The notes under the pieces: generated by a model | Databases searched by the model: none | What the model saw: only the letters and a program-made list of their open reading frames with translations | Told to the model about the DNA's origin: nothing | Shown: positions 1-9,263 of the stretch, piece by piece | Position numbering within the stretch: position 1 is the first letter of the stretch | How the letters are laid out: each line of letters starts with the position of its first letter | Translations under genes and position numbers: made by a program | Origin: an uncultured bacterium | GTDB taxonomy: Bacteria > Cyanobacteriota > Vampirovibrionia > Gastranaerophilales > Gastranaerophilaceae | Assembly: GCA_900319365.1 (NCBI GenBank) | Contig: ONOE01000002.1 | Span: 186,001-250,000, forward strand | Length of the DNA: 64,000 nucleotides | Reading direction: 5' to 3'

Positions 1-25
1 AGTTTTTATATATGCAGGTAGTGTT

Positions 26-2842
26 ATGAGAATTATTCCAAATTTTACAATAAACAATATTGCATACGGTTATAACAATGGTATAGGGGCAAAAAAAGCA
101 CCTCATACCCAAAATTTTTGTTCAAATGAAATTCAAAACGTTACACCCGATTATATGGTAAATAAGCCCATAGCTTATACAAAGCTTGACGATATTCAAT
201 TGCCGAACAATTTGAAAGCTCATTGCTACAAGCTTGCAAACGGGCAAAAAGTCGTAATTGTGCCTAAAAAAGGAGCAACCGTTGTAAAAACTTACGTCAA
301 TACGGGTTCATTAAACGAGCCTGACAACGTAAGAGGAATAAGCCATTACATTGAGCACAATCTTTTCAACGGTTCGGAAGCCCTAGGCGATAAAGATTTC
401 TTTAAAGAAATAAACAAAATCGGCGTATATTCAAACGCTTCAACTTCTTTTTCCGAAACCAATTATATTATAAGTTCAAGCCTGCAAGAACAAGGCGACC
501 TTGAAAAAGAAATTAAACTTCAGGCAGGAATGCTCCAAACTCCTAAATTTTTGGAAGAAAAACTTGCCAAAGAGAAAAAAATTGTTGATTCCGAAATCAA
601 CATGTACCTTTCTGACGATACGACAAAAGCCGTTACAACAACTATTAAGAATTTGTTTAACGTAAAATCCAAAGCTCCCGACCTTGTTGCAGGATCTACG
701 GATAATATTGATGCATTAACAAGACAAGATGTTGTTAACTACTTTAACAATAACTATTATCCTGCAAATATGGTAACTGTTATCACGGGCGATGCCCCCG
801 AACAAGAAACAATTCAACTTGTTACAAAATATTTTAATTCAAATAAACAACCCTCTCAAAACCGTCATTTTGAAGAAATGACGCCTACCGACCATCCGAT
901 TAGAGAAGATGTAATTTCCAAGAAAAAAATGGGCGCAGCTGAAGTATTTTTAGGCTTTGCGGGTCCCGAAAACGCAAACGAAAAAGATAAAGTTTATTTA
1001 AGAGCCGTAAATCAATTAATCTTCGGATTATCAGATTCTAAAATTAAAGACATTTGCCAAAAATATTCGGCAGATATTTCTCCCTCAATTGAAAGATTAG
1101 GAACAAAACCTGACGATAAAACGGCTATTATCATACAAGGAACCGTTCCCGAAGAAAATACAGAGGCAATGCTTAAAGATTTTTATGCAATGCTTGAGAA
1201 ACTTGCCAAAAATCCGCCCTCAGAAGATGAATTTAATGCCGTAAAAACTCAAATTAAGAAAATAAATTCAATCGACCTTGAATCTTCCGAAGCTTTGAAT
1301 TTCCATATAGGGGAAGATTTCCTAAACGGGATTCCTAATGCGACATCTGATTATAACAAAATCATAGATTCAATGACTTATGATGATTTTATAAATACGG
1401 TAAAAAAATATTATGACCTTAATAAAACGGCTATAACCGTTGTTCACCCTAAGACTTCAAGTGCGCAATCAATTAAAAACAATTATGCTGCAGCTCAAAA
1501 GCAAATATCATTCACCGGCAATACAGAAGCTAAAGCACCAATTGACTTAAATAAAATTACTCAATACAAAATGCCTAACAATTACGAAATAGCATTCATT
1601 GATGCAGATACAGACGTAATAGATTATAGCGCAGACATTTTCACAAAAGACAACAGCGCCCAAAAAGCAGCCGTTGATGATGTTTTGTATGATATGCTTC
1701 AATACTGCGGGACAAAAGACCACTCGGTAAACGAAATTTCTAAAATGTCTGATAGAAACGGAGTTTCCGATTTTATCATATCAGGGATAAATAATATTTC
1801 CATAAGCGGAGATTTCCCCGTTGACAATGCTCAAGCAGGGTTAAACATTTTTGCCGAAAAACTACAGCACCCCGAATTTACGCAAGAATTATTTGATCAG
1901 GCCGTAAAACATTGCAAAGATTTTTATGCAGGCTGCGAACCCGATGCAATACAAAAATACAATAAAGCAATGTATACGGGAACTCAAAGAGAATATACAA
2001 GACAGGAAAAAGCTCAGAATATAGACAATATTACGCTTGATGATGTAAAAAATCTTTATAACGAAATACTTGCTAAAAGTCAGGGACAAATTGTTGTAAC
2101 AGGTCCGTTTAACAAACACCCCGAATTAAAGCAAATGGTATTTAAGCAGGCAGAAAGCTTTGCAAAAGCTCAACCGAAAGACATTTCCGAAATTAAATGC
2201 TTTAAACCGAATGACAATACCAAAGTTTACACAACCGAAACCAACAGAAATCAAGCAGAAATTATTGAAGGGTACAAATTCAAAAAATCAGGCAACCTCA
2301 AAGATGATACCTGCATTGACTTAATGAACGAAATCCTTGGCGGCGGTCAAAGCTCAAGATTATTTAATGACCTTAGAGAAAGAAGACACCTTTGCTATAC
2401 CGTAGTTTCAAATTACAAAACTTACGGCGACATCGGAATACTTGAACTTAAAACCAAAACGACCACCAACAATACCGAGTCGGGCGAAAAATCACTTGAT
2501 AACATCAAAAAATCTCTTGACGGATTTAATGACAATATAAATAAAATTACAACAGAAAAAGTAAACGATGAAGAATTGAAACACGCAAAAAGAGTTTTAA
2601 AAGAACAAATACTTTCATCATTAGAGATGAACGGCGGTAAAACCGAAGCAATTTCAGATACCGCAAAAAGTCCTTACGGAGTAACTTATATCAATAAACA
2701 ATTTGATTTGATAGACAGTATAACTCCCGATGACATTCTTTATACCGCACAAAATATCTTTAAAAACAAACCGATAATATCTGTTGCCGCAACAAAAGAA
2801 TCTCTTGATGCAAATCAAGAATATTTAAACGGCATTAAATAG
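26..2842 (+). CDS. M16 family zinc metallopeptidase (two-domain, insulinase/PqqL-like)
   Basis: A 938-residue protein with the tandem M16A/M16C layout. The inverted zinc motif HxxEH is visible as H107-Y-I-E110-H111, with a likely third ligand near E190 in the IVDSE segment. The C-terminal half repeats the fold without the zinc motif and carries the family's Arg/Tyr block (GGGQSSRLF ... RHLCYTVVSNY, about residues 770-795). Known members degrade peptides inside a closing chamber, in the cytoplasm or periplasm. The first 55 residues are an extension with no clear signal peptide, so location is uncertain. The gene converges with murG, leaving only 19 bp between the two stops, so it is a separate transcription unit. 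Its promoter lies outside or at the edge of the window. The exact substrate cannot be read from the sequence. Confidence 0.9.
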   Translation: MRIIPNFTINNIAYGYNNGIGAKKAPHTQNFCSNEIQNVTPDYMVNKPIAYTKLDDIQLPNNLKAHCYKLANGQKVVIVPKKGATVVKTYVNTGSLNEPDNVRGISHYIEHNLFNGSEALGDKDFFKEINKIGVYSNASTSFSETNYIISSSLQEQGDLEKEIKLQAGMLQTPKFLEEKLAKEKKIVDSEINMYLSDDTTKAVTTTIKNLFNVKSKAPDLVAGSTDNIDALTRQDVVNYFNNNYYPANMVTVITGDAPEQETIQLVTKYFNSNKQPSQNRHFEEMTPTDHPIREDVISKKKMGAAEVFLGFAGPENANEKDKVYLRAVNQLIFGLSDSKIKDICQKYSADISPSIERLGTKPDDKTAIIIQGTVPEENTEAMLKDFYAMLEKLAKNPPSEDEFNAVKTQIKKINSIDLESSEALNFHIGEDFLNGIPNATSDYNKIIDSMTYDDFINTVKKYYDLNKTAITVVHPKTSSAQSIKNNYAAAQKQISFTGNTEAKAPIDLNKITQYKMPNNYEIAFIDADTDVIDYSADIFTKDNSAQKAAVDDVLYDMLQYCGTKDHSVNEISKMSDRNGVSDFIISGINNISISGDFPVDNAQAGLNIFAEKLQHPEFTQELFDQAVKHCKDFYAGCEPDAIQKYNKAMYTGTQREYTRQEKAQNIDNITLDDVKNLYNEILAKSQGQIVVTGPFNKHPELKQMVFKQAESFAKAQPKDISEIKCFKPNDNTKVYTTETNRNQAEIIEGYKFKKSGNLKDDTCIDLMNEILGGGQSSRLFNDLRERRHLCYTVVSNYKTYGDIGILELKTKTTTNNTESGEKSLDNIKKSLDGFNDNINKITTEKVNDEELKHAKRVLKEQILSSLEMNGGKTEAISDTAKSPYGVTYINKQFDLIDSITPDDILYTAQNIFKNKPIISVAATKESLDANQEYLNGIK

Positions 2843-2861
2843 TTTAATTTTGAACTGAATT

Positions 2862-3971
2862 TTATTTTGCGCAGGCTTTTATCTGTTCAACAATCCTTTC
2901 AACCCCGTCATATTTTGCCATAGATTTAGCTTTTTGTTGGATAGAATGTAGTTTTTCGGGATTATCCGTCAGTTGAGACATCATTTCCGATAATTTTTCG
3001 GGAGTTGTATCGCTATCTTCAAGATAGAGCCCCGCATAATGTTCAGACATGTATTTTGCATTCTTTCTCTGGTGGTCGGCTGCAGCATAAGCATAAGGAA
3101 TAAATATCGCAGCAACACCACTTGCGCAGATTTCAGAAATACTTAAAGACCCTGCTCGTGAAACTGCAATATCACTTGCAATCAATACTTGCGCCATATC
3201 TTCAAAATACGGTCTTATTATAAGATTTTTATCAGAGGCATATTCAGGGTAAATTTGTTTTAATTCGGCTATAACATTGTCATAATTCTTCTTTCCTGTT
3301 TGAAAGATGACCTGAATACTGCGGCTTGACAGATTTTCCAAGATTTTTACCGCCGAATCATTGATTTTTCTTGCTCCTTGAGAACCGCCCATTATGCATA
3401 TCGTTAATTTGTTATCCAAATTTAAATTTTTTCTTGCCTGTTCTTTTGTCAGCGTTAAAAATCTTTTTCTTATAGGGTTTCCGTTTACATGGCAATTTTT
3501 ATTATGAAGTTTTGCACATTCAATATCAAACGCAACAGAAATACTTTTTGCAAACGGAGCAAGCTTTCTTGTTACAAGTCCGGGATTTGCATCGCAATCA
3601 TGCATTACAAAAGGAACTCCCATTGTTACCCCCGCAAATAAGACAGGAGCAGAAACATATCCGCCCGTACCGAAAATTGCATCGGGCTTGTACCTGAGAA
3701 TATAATAACAGCACTTCAACCACCCGAGAAGCATTTGAAAAGTCCAAATAACGAGCTTGAAACAAGCTTTTCTGGGCATGCCCGAACTGTGTACGGGCAA
3801 GAATGTATAATCTTTATCTTTAACAATACATGCTTCAAGGTTATCGGGGTTGCCGACATAATAAATCTTATTTGTATCTTCTTGTTCCAATAAACCGTCA
3901 GCAACGGCTATTGCAGGGTAAATATGACCTCCGGTTCCTCCTCCGGTTACGAAGTATGTTTTTTTACTCAT
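2862..3971 (-). CDS. murG: UDP-GlcNAc--lipid I N-acetylglucosaminyltransferase MurG
   Basis: A 369-residue GT28 glycosyltransferase that adds GlcNAc to lipid I to make lipid II on the inner face of the cytoplasmic membrane. The N-terminal glycine-rich loop GGGTGGH (residues 10-16) and the C-terminal donor-binding motifs (GSQGARKIND, then SRAGSLSISE, then AYAAADHQRKNA) are all present. Length matches the family. The start codon overlaps the end of ftsW by 8 bp, so the two are translationally coupled. It is the last gene of the minus-strand wall-synthesis operon. Confidence 0.97.
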   Translation of the reverse strand: MSKKTYFVTGGGTGGHIYPAIAVADGLLEQEDTNKIYYVGNPDNLEACIVKDKDYTFLPVHSSGMPRKACFKLVIWTFQMLLGWLKCCYYILRYKPDAIFGTGGYVSAPVLFAGVTMGVPFVMHDCDANPGLVTRKLAPFAKSISVAFDIECAKLHNKNCHVNGNPIRKRFLTLTKEQARKNLNLDNKLTICIMGGSQGARKINDSAVKILENLSSRSIQVIFQTGKKNYDNVIAELKQIYPEYASDKNLIIRPYFEDMAQVLIASDIAVSRAGSLSISEICASGVAAIFIPYAYAAADHQRKNAKYMSEHYAGLYLEDSDTTPEKLSEMMSQLTDNPEKLHSIQQKAKSMAKYDGVERIVEQIKACAK

Positions 3972-5157
3972 TTATTTCAGTCCTTATTTTCTTAATTCTC
4001 TGTCTTGAGATATTTAATAATATACCAATCATAGAAAGAAATACAACTATTGAAGTACCGCCGTAGCTTATGAAAGGCAGCGTAACACCCGTTACGGGGA
4101 AAAGCGAACTTGCAACAGCCATATTCAAAAATGCCTGAGCACCGATTATAAATACAATACCTATCGCAAGAAGTTTACCGTACATATCTGGGCATCTTCT
4201 GGCTATTCTCAAGCCTCTGTGAACAAATGCGGTAAACAGACCGATTACAAAGAAACAGCCTAAGAATCCGAATTCCTCTGCGATAATCGAAAATATGAAG
4301 TCGGTATGACATTCGGGTAAATATGCCTGCTTTTGAATAGAACCGCCGTAACCCGTTCCGCTAAAACCTCCCGATGCGAACGCAATCAGGGATTGAATAA
4401 TGTTGTAGCCTTTACCCTGTGCATCACTTCCGGGGTTTAACCAGATGTTAATTCTATCCATCTGATACCCGTGCAAGAGTTTAGGGATATACGAAACTAT
4501 ACCGAGCCCCATAATACCTAAACCGATACCCAAAGGCAGCAGCGAACCGCTTGCCGCAATATACATTGCAAGTCCCGTTGCAAGCAAAATCAAAACCATA
4601 CTCAAGTTCGGCTGTTTATATACAAGAAACAATACAACAAGCAGAGGTACTGCAACTTTGCATATAAAATTCGTATCCATAATATTAACTTTATTTTTAA
4701 AAGCCGTAGCTAAAAGCATACAAAATAAAGGTTTTGCAAATTCTGACGGCTGCAACTGCATAACGCCGAGGTTTAACCATCTTCTTGCACCGTTAATTTC
4801 CATACCCATTGGAGTAAACTGAATTAAACATAACAGCGCCAAAACTATCCATAAAAACTTTGTATTATATTTTTCTAACTTGTGATAATCAAACTTTGAA
4901 AAGAATGCCATAAGGAAAAATCCAGCAACGGCAAAAACAGCCTGCTTTAAAAGGTATGAAATTAAAGGCACACCCTCTCTCATACATTTTGGTGCAGTAG
5001 CGGAAAAAATTGCAAGAAAACCGATAATAACAAGAAATGTTACTATTATTAAAACGGGTTTATCGGGTGCAGACAAAATGTAGTCCGAATTTTTCGAATT
5101 TGAACCATCATGACGAGCACCCTGTCTTATTGAACTGTTATACTCGTGATAAGACAT
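3964..5157 (-). CDS. ftsW: Lipid II polymerase / cell division protein FtsW (SEDS family)
   Basis: A SEDS-family membrane glycosyltransferase with about ten hydrophobic segments. It carries the signature PLPFISYGGTS-like block near the C-terminus (here TLPFISYGGTSIV) and the conserved extracytoplasmic segment around RRWLNLG and LQPSEFAKP. SEDS proteins polymerise lipid II at the septum with a class B PBP. I place the start at the ATG at 5157 (397 residues), because the longer frame from 5238 would add a segment that overlaps murD by 100 bp. A GAGGAG stretch lies about 15 bases upstream, slightly far for a ribosome site, and an alternative ATG at 5187 is possible. The gene overlaps murD by 20 bp. 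Confidence 0.93.
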   Translation of the reverse strand: MSYHEYNSSIRQGARHDGSNSKNSDYILSAPDKPVLIIVTFLVIIGFLAIFSATAPKCMREGVPLISYLLKQAVFAVAGFFLMAFFSKFDYHKLEKYNTKFLWIVLALLCLIQFTPMGMEINGARRWLNLGVMQLQPSEFAKPLFCMLLATAFKNKVNIMDTNFICKVAVPLLVVLFLVYKQPNLSMVLILLATGLAMYIAASGSLLPLGIGLGIMGLGIVSYIPKLLHGYQMDRINIWLNPGSDAQGKGYNIIQSLIAFASGGFSGTGYGGSIQKQAYLPECHTDFIFSIIAEEFGFLGCFFVIGLFTAFVHRGLRIARRCPDMYGKLLAIGIVFIIGAQAFLNMAVASSLFPVTGVTLPFISYGGTSIVVFLSMIGILLNISRQRIKKIRTEINE

Positions 5158-6484
5158 ACTTCTTGAATACTTCTCCTCTATGCTCATAGCTGTTAAACAT
5201 ATCAAAACTTGCGCACGCAGGTGATAGCAAAACAACATCAGGCTTTAATTCAATCGCCTTATCAATGGCAGATTCCATAGTTTTTTCTTTTATTATATCA
5301 GTAAATCCGTTTTGAATTAAATTCTTTTCAAATCTTTCGGTTGCCTCACCTATAAGGATAACGGTTTTTATATGCTTTTTAACCGAGTCACAAAATTCTT
5401 TTAAATCCGTATTTTTATCTCTGCCGCCTGCAATAAGAACAACATTTTGATTATTAAATGAATTAATCGCAACAATGGCAGCCTCTGGATTTGTTGCTTT
5501 TGAATCGTTATAGAAAGTTATCCCGTTAAATTCGGTTACTTTTTCAAGTCTGTGCTCGGGAGCTTTAAATGTCATAATGGCTTCTTTTATCGTTTTATTA
5601 TCAATACCCGTTAATTTTGCACAAATTATCGCACACATTATATTTTGATAATTATGTTCGCCGATTAAAGGGCACTCAGACAGCTTAATTATTTCTTCCG
5701 CCTTACCGTTTTGTTTATAAAAAATTGCGCCGTTTTCTTCATAACAGCAATTGTCCCCTATATTCCCCGCAAAGAAGAACAATATTCCTTTTACTTCTTT
5801 TGAAAATTCTAAAAGTTTAGGATCTTTAGCATTTAATACGCAATATTTTGCCGTTTGAGGTTCTCTGAATACTCTTGCTTTTGCATTGAAATAATTTTCC
5901 AATCCGTTGTGCCAATCTATATGATCGGCAGTGAAATTAGTCCATACCGCAATATACGGCTTTAAAGAGGTACTCATATCAAGCTGAAACGAACTGGCTT
6001 CACAAACAAAGTAATCCAAATTCTCATCTGCAACAGAACAAGGAGGAGTTCCGATATTTCCGCAAGCTTCCGTTTTTAACTTTTTGCTTAAAATATGCTG
6101 TGTTAAAGCTGTTGTCGTAGTTTTGCCGTTTGTTCCCGTAATAATGATAAACGGAATATCGCATTCTCTATATGCAAGTTCAAGTTCAGATATAACAGGT
6201 ATTTGCAAAGCTCTTACTCTTTTAATAATCGGAGTATGCGGAGAAATCCCCGGAGATGAAACGGCTACATCGGCATTATTTATAAATTTTTCCGAGTGCC
6301 CGCCGTACTCTACATGGATACCTAAATCTTCAAGTTCTTTAGCCTCATCAGACTGTTCCTTGGTCGTAATATCCTTATATTCCGTTAAATAAACATCTGC
6401 TCCATGTTTTTTAGCAAATTTTGCTGCGGCAATCCCGCTTTTTGATAAACCCAGAACTAAAACTTTTTTCCCTCTAACACTCAT
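5138..6484 (-). CDS. murD: UDP-N-acetylmuramoyl-L-alanine--D-glutamate ligase MurD
   Basis: A 448-residue Mur ligase that adds D-glutamate to UDP-MurNAc-L-Ala in the cytoplasm. The N-terminal Rossmann-like domain begins VLVLGLSKSGIAAA. The ATP P-loop GTNGKTTTT is at residues 117-125. Central-domain markers (NFTADHIDWH) and the C-terminal ligase markers (APEHRLE, YNDSKATNP, LIAGGRDKN, LSPACASFDMF) all fit MurD rather than MurC, MurE or MurF. The start codon overlaps the mraY stop by one base, and the 3' end overlaps ftsW. Confidence 0.97.
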   Translation of the reverse strand: MSVRGKKVLVLGLSKSGIAAAKFAKKHGADVYLTEYKDITTKEQSDEAKELEDLGIHVEYGGHSEKFINNADVAVSSPGISPHTPIIKRVRALQIPVISELELAYRECDIPFIIITGTNGKTTTTALTQHILSKKLKTEACGNIGTPPCSVADENLDYFVCEASSFQLDMSTSLKPYIAVWTNFTADHIDWHNGLENYFNAKARVFREPQTAKYCVLNAKDPKLLEFSKEVKGILFFFAGNIGDNCCYEENGAIFYKQNGKAEEIIKLSECPLIGEHNYQNIMCAIICAKLTGIDNKTIKEAIMTFKAPEHRLEKVTEFNGITFYNDSKATNPEAAIVAINSFNNQNVVLIAGGRDKNTDLKEFCDSVKKHIKTVILIGEATERFEKNLIQNGFTDIIKEKTMESAIDKAIELKPDVVLLSPACASFDMFNSYEHRGEVFKKYVLSRV

Positions 6485-7467
6485 TATAAGATTCCTTTCG
6501 CAAACAATTCAAATAAGACTACGGCAAATACGGAGAATAAAAGCGAAACAATAGAAAATACAAGAACGATTTTCTTTTCGCTCCACCCGCACAATTCAAA
6601 ATGATGGTGAATAGGCGCCATTTTGAAAACTCTTTTGCCTGTCGTTTTAAAACTTGTTACCTGAATAATTACAGACAATGTTTCGATTACAAATACTGCT
6701 CCGAAAAATATCAGGAAGAACTCAAACTTTCCTAATATCGCAAGAGTACCGAGCAAACCGCCTATGGCAAGAGAACCCGTATCACCCATAAATACCTGAG
6801 CTTTCGGCTTGTTGTATTCCCAAAAACCGACTAATGCACCCGCAACGGATGCTGAAATTATAGCCAAATCCGTTTCGCCTAAAAGCAATGCAATAACAGC
6901 AGCCGCAATAAATGCGGGAATACCTGTTCCTGCTGCAAGTCCGTCTAATCCGTCGGTTAGATTATACGCATTTGATGAACCCGTGATAACAAAAACCGCA
7001 AAGAAAGGATAAAACCAGCCAAGATTAAATGCATATTTGCCGATTTTAAATATCCACGCATTATCGCCGTATGCAAGTACAAGTGCTATAGTAGGAAGCA
7101 ATGCAATTGCCATCTGGCGCAAAAGTTTGCCTCTCGGGGTTAAACCGTCATTGCCATGACCTTTTATTTTAATATAATCATCCTGCAACCCCGCAAGAGT
7201 GTAGAAAAATAATGTCAATAAAGCTATTAAAGCCGTTGTAGACATCTCCTGCGCAAGAGATAACACAATAACCGCAGCCATAATTACGGCAGCAATTATA
7301 AAAACCCCGCCCGTTGTAGGCGTTCCCTCTTTTTTAGCATGATTTTGCGGAGCAACATCTTTTACATATTGACCGATTGTCTTTTTCTTTAAAAAGTCTA
7401 TGTAAGGCACTCCGAATAACGAGCATAAAATAAACCCGATAAGGAATGCAACGGTGATCATAATCAT
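6484..7467 (-). CDS. mraY: Phospho-N-acetylmuramoyl-pentapeptide transferase MraY
   Basis: A 327-residue polytopic membrane enzyme that transfers phospho-MurNAc-pentapeptide to undecaprenyl phosphate, giving lipid I. Recognisable motifs are TPTTGG near the N-terminus, LQDDYIKI (the magnesium-binding Asp pair), NAYNLTDGLDGLAAG, FMGDTGSLAIGG and the histidine-rich cytoplasmic loop MAPIHHHFE. Length is slightly short of the roughly 330-360 typical of the family but complete. It overlaps murF by 4 bp (ATGA type) and murD by 1 bp, so the whole cluster is tightly coupled. Confidence 0.97.
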   Translation of the reverse strand: MIMITVAFLIGFILCSLFGVPYIDFLKKKTIGQYVKDVAPQNHAKKEGTPTTGGVFIIAAVIMAAVIVLSLAQEMSTTALIALLTLFFYTLAGLQDDYIKIKGHGNDGLTPRGKLLRQMAIALLPTIALVLAYGDNAWIFKIGKYAFNLGWFYPFFAVFVITGSSNAYNLTDGLDGLAAGTGIPAFIAAAVIALLLGETDLAIISASVAGALVGFWEYNKPKAQVFMGDTGSLAIGGLLGTLAILGKFEFFLIFFGAVFVIETLSVIIQVTSFKTTGKRVFKMAPIHHHFELCGWSEKKIVLVFSIVSLLFSVFAVVLFELFAKGIL

Positions 7468-8807
7468 ATTTTTATATTCCTCATTTGCCTGATATTTTCA
7501 GGTATTTCCTCAAACTTCATACTTCTTGAAGCCTTTAGAAATATTGTATTACTCTTATCTAAATTTTCAACAATGTAACGTGCCGCCTGCGAATTATCAT
7601 CAAAACTGTGTACGTCAAAGCCCGCATCTTTAAGGGTTTGCCCCGTTTCACGTGCGAGATTTCCGACGGTCAGATACTTAACATTTTTATTTAACTTTGA
7701 TAAAAATTCTCCGACCTGTCTGTGATATAAAACCTCGTTTTCCCCGAGTTCTCCCATATTACCCAGAACCACAACGGGATTTTTGTACAATTCGACAAAA
7801 GTTTTAACAGATGCTTTCATTGATTCGGGGTTTGCATTGTAACTGTCATTTATAAAATTAAAACCGTTTATTTCTTCTTCTTCCCAGCGTTTTTCAATCG
7901 GATGATAAGTAAGCAGACCTTTAGCTATCTCATCAGGCGTCATATTTAATCTTAACCCTGCATTGATTGCTACAAGAGAGTTCTCTATATTGTAATCACC
8001 CTCGACGCTAAGTTCATAAATATTGCCCTTATATGAATATTTCGAATAAGACAACCTGCTTTCAAGAATTTTTACATCATCAAGCGAATAGAAAATCTTT
8101 TCGCCGTTGAATTTTAAATGTTTTTTTATAATATCCTGATTATGTCCGATAAAAAGTCCCGGAGATTTCAATCCGTCTGCGATTTCACATTTTGCCTTTG
8201 CGATATTATCCTGACTTCCGAGCCTGCCTATGTGAGCCGTTCCGACATTTGTAATTATTGCAATGTCGGGATTTAAGCATTTTGTAATAAGTTCAATTTC
8301 CCCTAAACCTCTCATACCCATTTCAATAATAAGAACCTTTGTATCAGGTTCCATTGAAAGAACAGTTTGGCAAAATCCGATTTCGTTATTGTGGTTTGAA
8401 AAAGTTTTTTGAGTTTTAAATTTGTAATTCAAAACGGCATAAACCATTTCTTTTGTGGTAGTTTTGCCAGAACTACCCGTTATACCGACACAAACGGGAT
8501 TTATTTTGTTTTTATAAAACTGTGCGAGTTTTAAATATGCGATTTTTGTATCTTTAACCTTTAAAACAAGCGATGCGCCCGCATTTGGAGCATCATTCCT
8601 TGTTGTGAAATATGCTTTTGCCCCTTTTTCAAGTGCATTTTTTATAAAATCTTCGCCGTTAAAAGATTCACCTTTCAAAGGAAGATAAATATCACCCGAG
8701 GTAATTGTTCGGGTATCGGTCGAGATATTATAATCCTCATATCCGATTGAGGTATCTTTTAATACTTCAGCTCCCGCAGCCTTTATCAATTCTTCTTTAC
8801 TAAACAT
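7464..8807 (-). CDS. murF: UDP-N-acetylmuramoyl-tripeptide--D-alanyl-D-alanine ligase MurF
   Basis: A 447-residue Mur ligase that joins D-Ala-D-Ala to the UDP-MurNAc tripeptide. The P-loop is GSSGKTTTKEM, preceded by the N-terminal uridine-binding domain (DTRTITSGDIYLPLKGESFNGEDF). Later markers are HNNEIG, GTAHIGRLGS, NDSYNANPESM and VLGNMGELGE, which are typical MurF motifs. It is the first gene of the operon murF-mraY-murD-ftsW-murG. No convincing Shine-Dalgarno lies before the ATG, which is preceded by an AT-rich stretch and a palindrome at 8822-8837. murE, murC, murB and the fts genes are not beside it, so the classical dcw cluster is reduced here. Confidence 0.97.
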   Translation of the reverse strand: MFSKEELIKAAGAEVLKDTSIGYEDYNISTDTRTITSGDIYLPLKGESFNGEDFIKNALEKGAKAYFTTRNDAPNAGASLVLKVKDTKIAYLKLAQFYKNKINPVCVGITGSSGKTTTKEMVYAVLNYKFKTQKTFSNHNNEIGFCQTVLSMEPDTKVLIIEMGMRGLGEIELITKCLNPDIAIITNVGTAHIGRLGSQDNIAKAKCEIADGLKSPGLFIGHNQDIIKKHLKFNGEKIFYSLDDVKILESRLSYSKYSYKGNIYELSVEGDYNIENSLVAINAGLRLNMTPDEIAKGLLTYHPIEKRWEEEEINGFNFINDSYNANPESMKASVKTFVELYKNPVVVLGNMGELGENEVLYHRQVGEFLSKLNKNVKYLTVGNLARETGQTLKDAGFDVHSFDDNSQAARYIVENLDKSNTIFLKASRSMKFEEIPENIRQMRNIKI

Positions 8808-8821
8808 AATATTTATATTTT

Positions 8822-8837
8822 AACCTAAACTTAGGTT
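8822..8837. promoter_or_regulatory. Perfect 7-bp dyad in the murF upstream region (possible operator)
   Basis: AACCTAA-AC-TTAGGTT is a perfect palindrome with a 2-nt centre. It lies 15 bp before the murF start and downstream of a possible minus-strand promoter (TTGTTT, 17 nt, TATTTA). It has no T-run, so a terminator is unlikely. Its position near the presumed murF transcription start suggests a repressor or activator site. That role is inference only. Confidence 0.35.
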
Positions 8838-8871
8838 TATAAATAAAAATTTAAGAAATATTAAACAAAAT

Positions 8872-8900
8872 GAACATTTTTTCATGAAAATCGTTATAAT
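8872..8900 (+). promoter_or_regulatory. Candidate promoter of the anti-sigma/sigma operon
   Basis: A TATAAT hexamer lies at 8895-8900, 18 bp before the ATG of the anti-sigma gene. A GAAC tetramer at 8872-8875 followed by TCGTT at 8891-8895 also resembles an ECF-type promoter (GAAC near -35, CGT near -10). The operon could therefore be read by the housekeeping sigma, by its own ECF sigma, or by both. The ECF reading is tentative. Confidence 0.35.
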
Positions 8901-8918
8901 GGTATAAAGGATTAAAAA

Positions 8919-9263
8919 ATGGATAAGAAATGTACAAAATACGAAGGACTTTTTACTTTTGCAAATAAAGAGGATTTTGAAAACCACCTTGCAAATTGCC
9001 AAGATTGCAGACAGGAGCATCAAAAGATGGAAAAGATATCCTCATTAATTCAGGAAGTAAAACCTTACTATAAAAAGAGAAGAAGAAACAAGACATTCGC
9101 AAAAGTCGCATGCACCCTTTTGCTGTTATTCTTTTGCGGAACGACTTTCACATTCATGAACTTTAATACGGACCTTACCGACACATTAAAATACGGTTCG
9201 GCATTAGATGCTCAGGATTTAGGATTCCCCGTGGATTCCTACGGACTGATTACGGTAGAATAG
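8919..9263 (+). CDS. Probable anti-sigma factor with zinc-binding N-terminus and one TM segment
   Basis: A 114-residue protein. The N-terminal part contains the H-x3-C-x2-C zinc anti-sigma motif (HLANCQDC, residues about 27-34). A basic patch (KKRRRNK) then precedes a single membrane segment at about residues 66-82, followed by a short C-terminal tail outside. This layout fits zf-HC2-type anti-sigma factors that hold an ECF sigma at the membrane. It ends immediately before the sigma gene: its TAG stop is followed directly by ATG, so the pair is translationally coupled. Unusually, the anti-sigma gene comes first. AAGGATT serves as ribosome site. The inducing signal is not evident. Confidence 0.7.
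   Translation: MDKKCTKYEGLFTFANKEDFENHLANCQDCRQEHQKMEKISSLIQEVKPYYKKRRRNKTFAKVACTLLLLFFCGTTFTFMNFNTDLTDTLKYGSALDAQDLGFPVDSYGLITVE

Noticed and set aside
3512..4066. Overlapping plus-strand ORFs opposite murG and ftsW
   Set aside because: They lie wholly or mostly inside strongly supported genes on the other strand, have no ribosome sites and biased composition typical of frame shadows.
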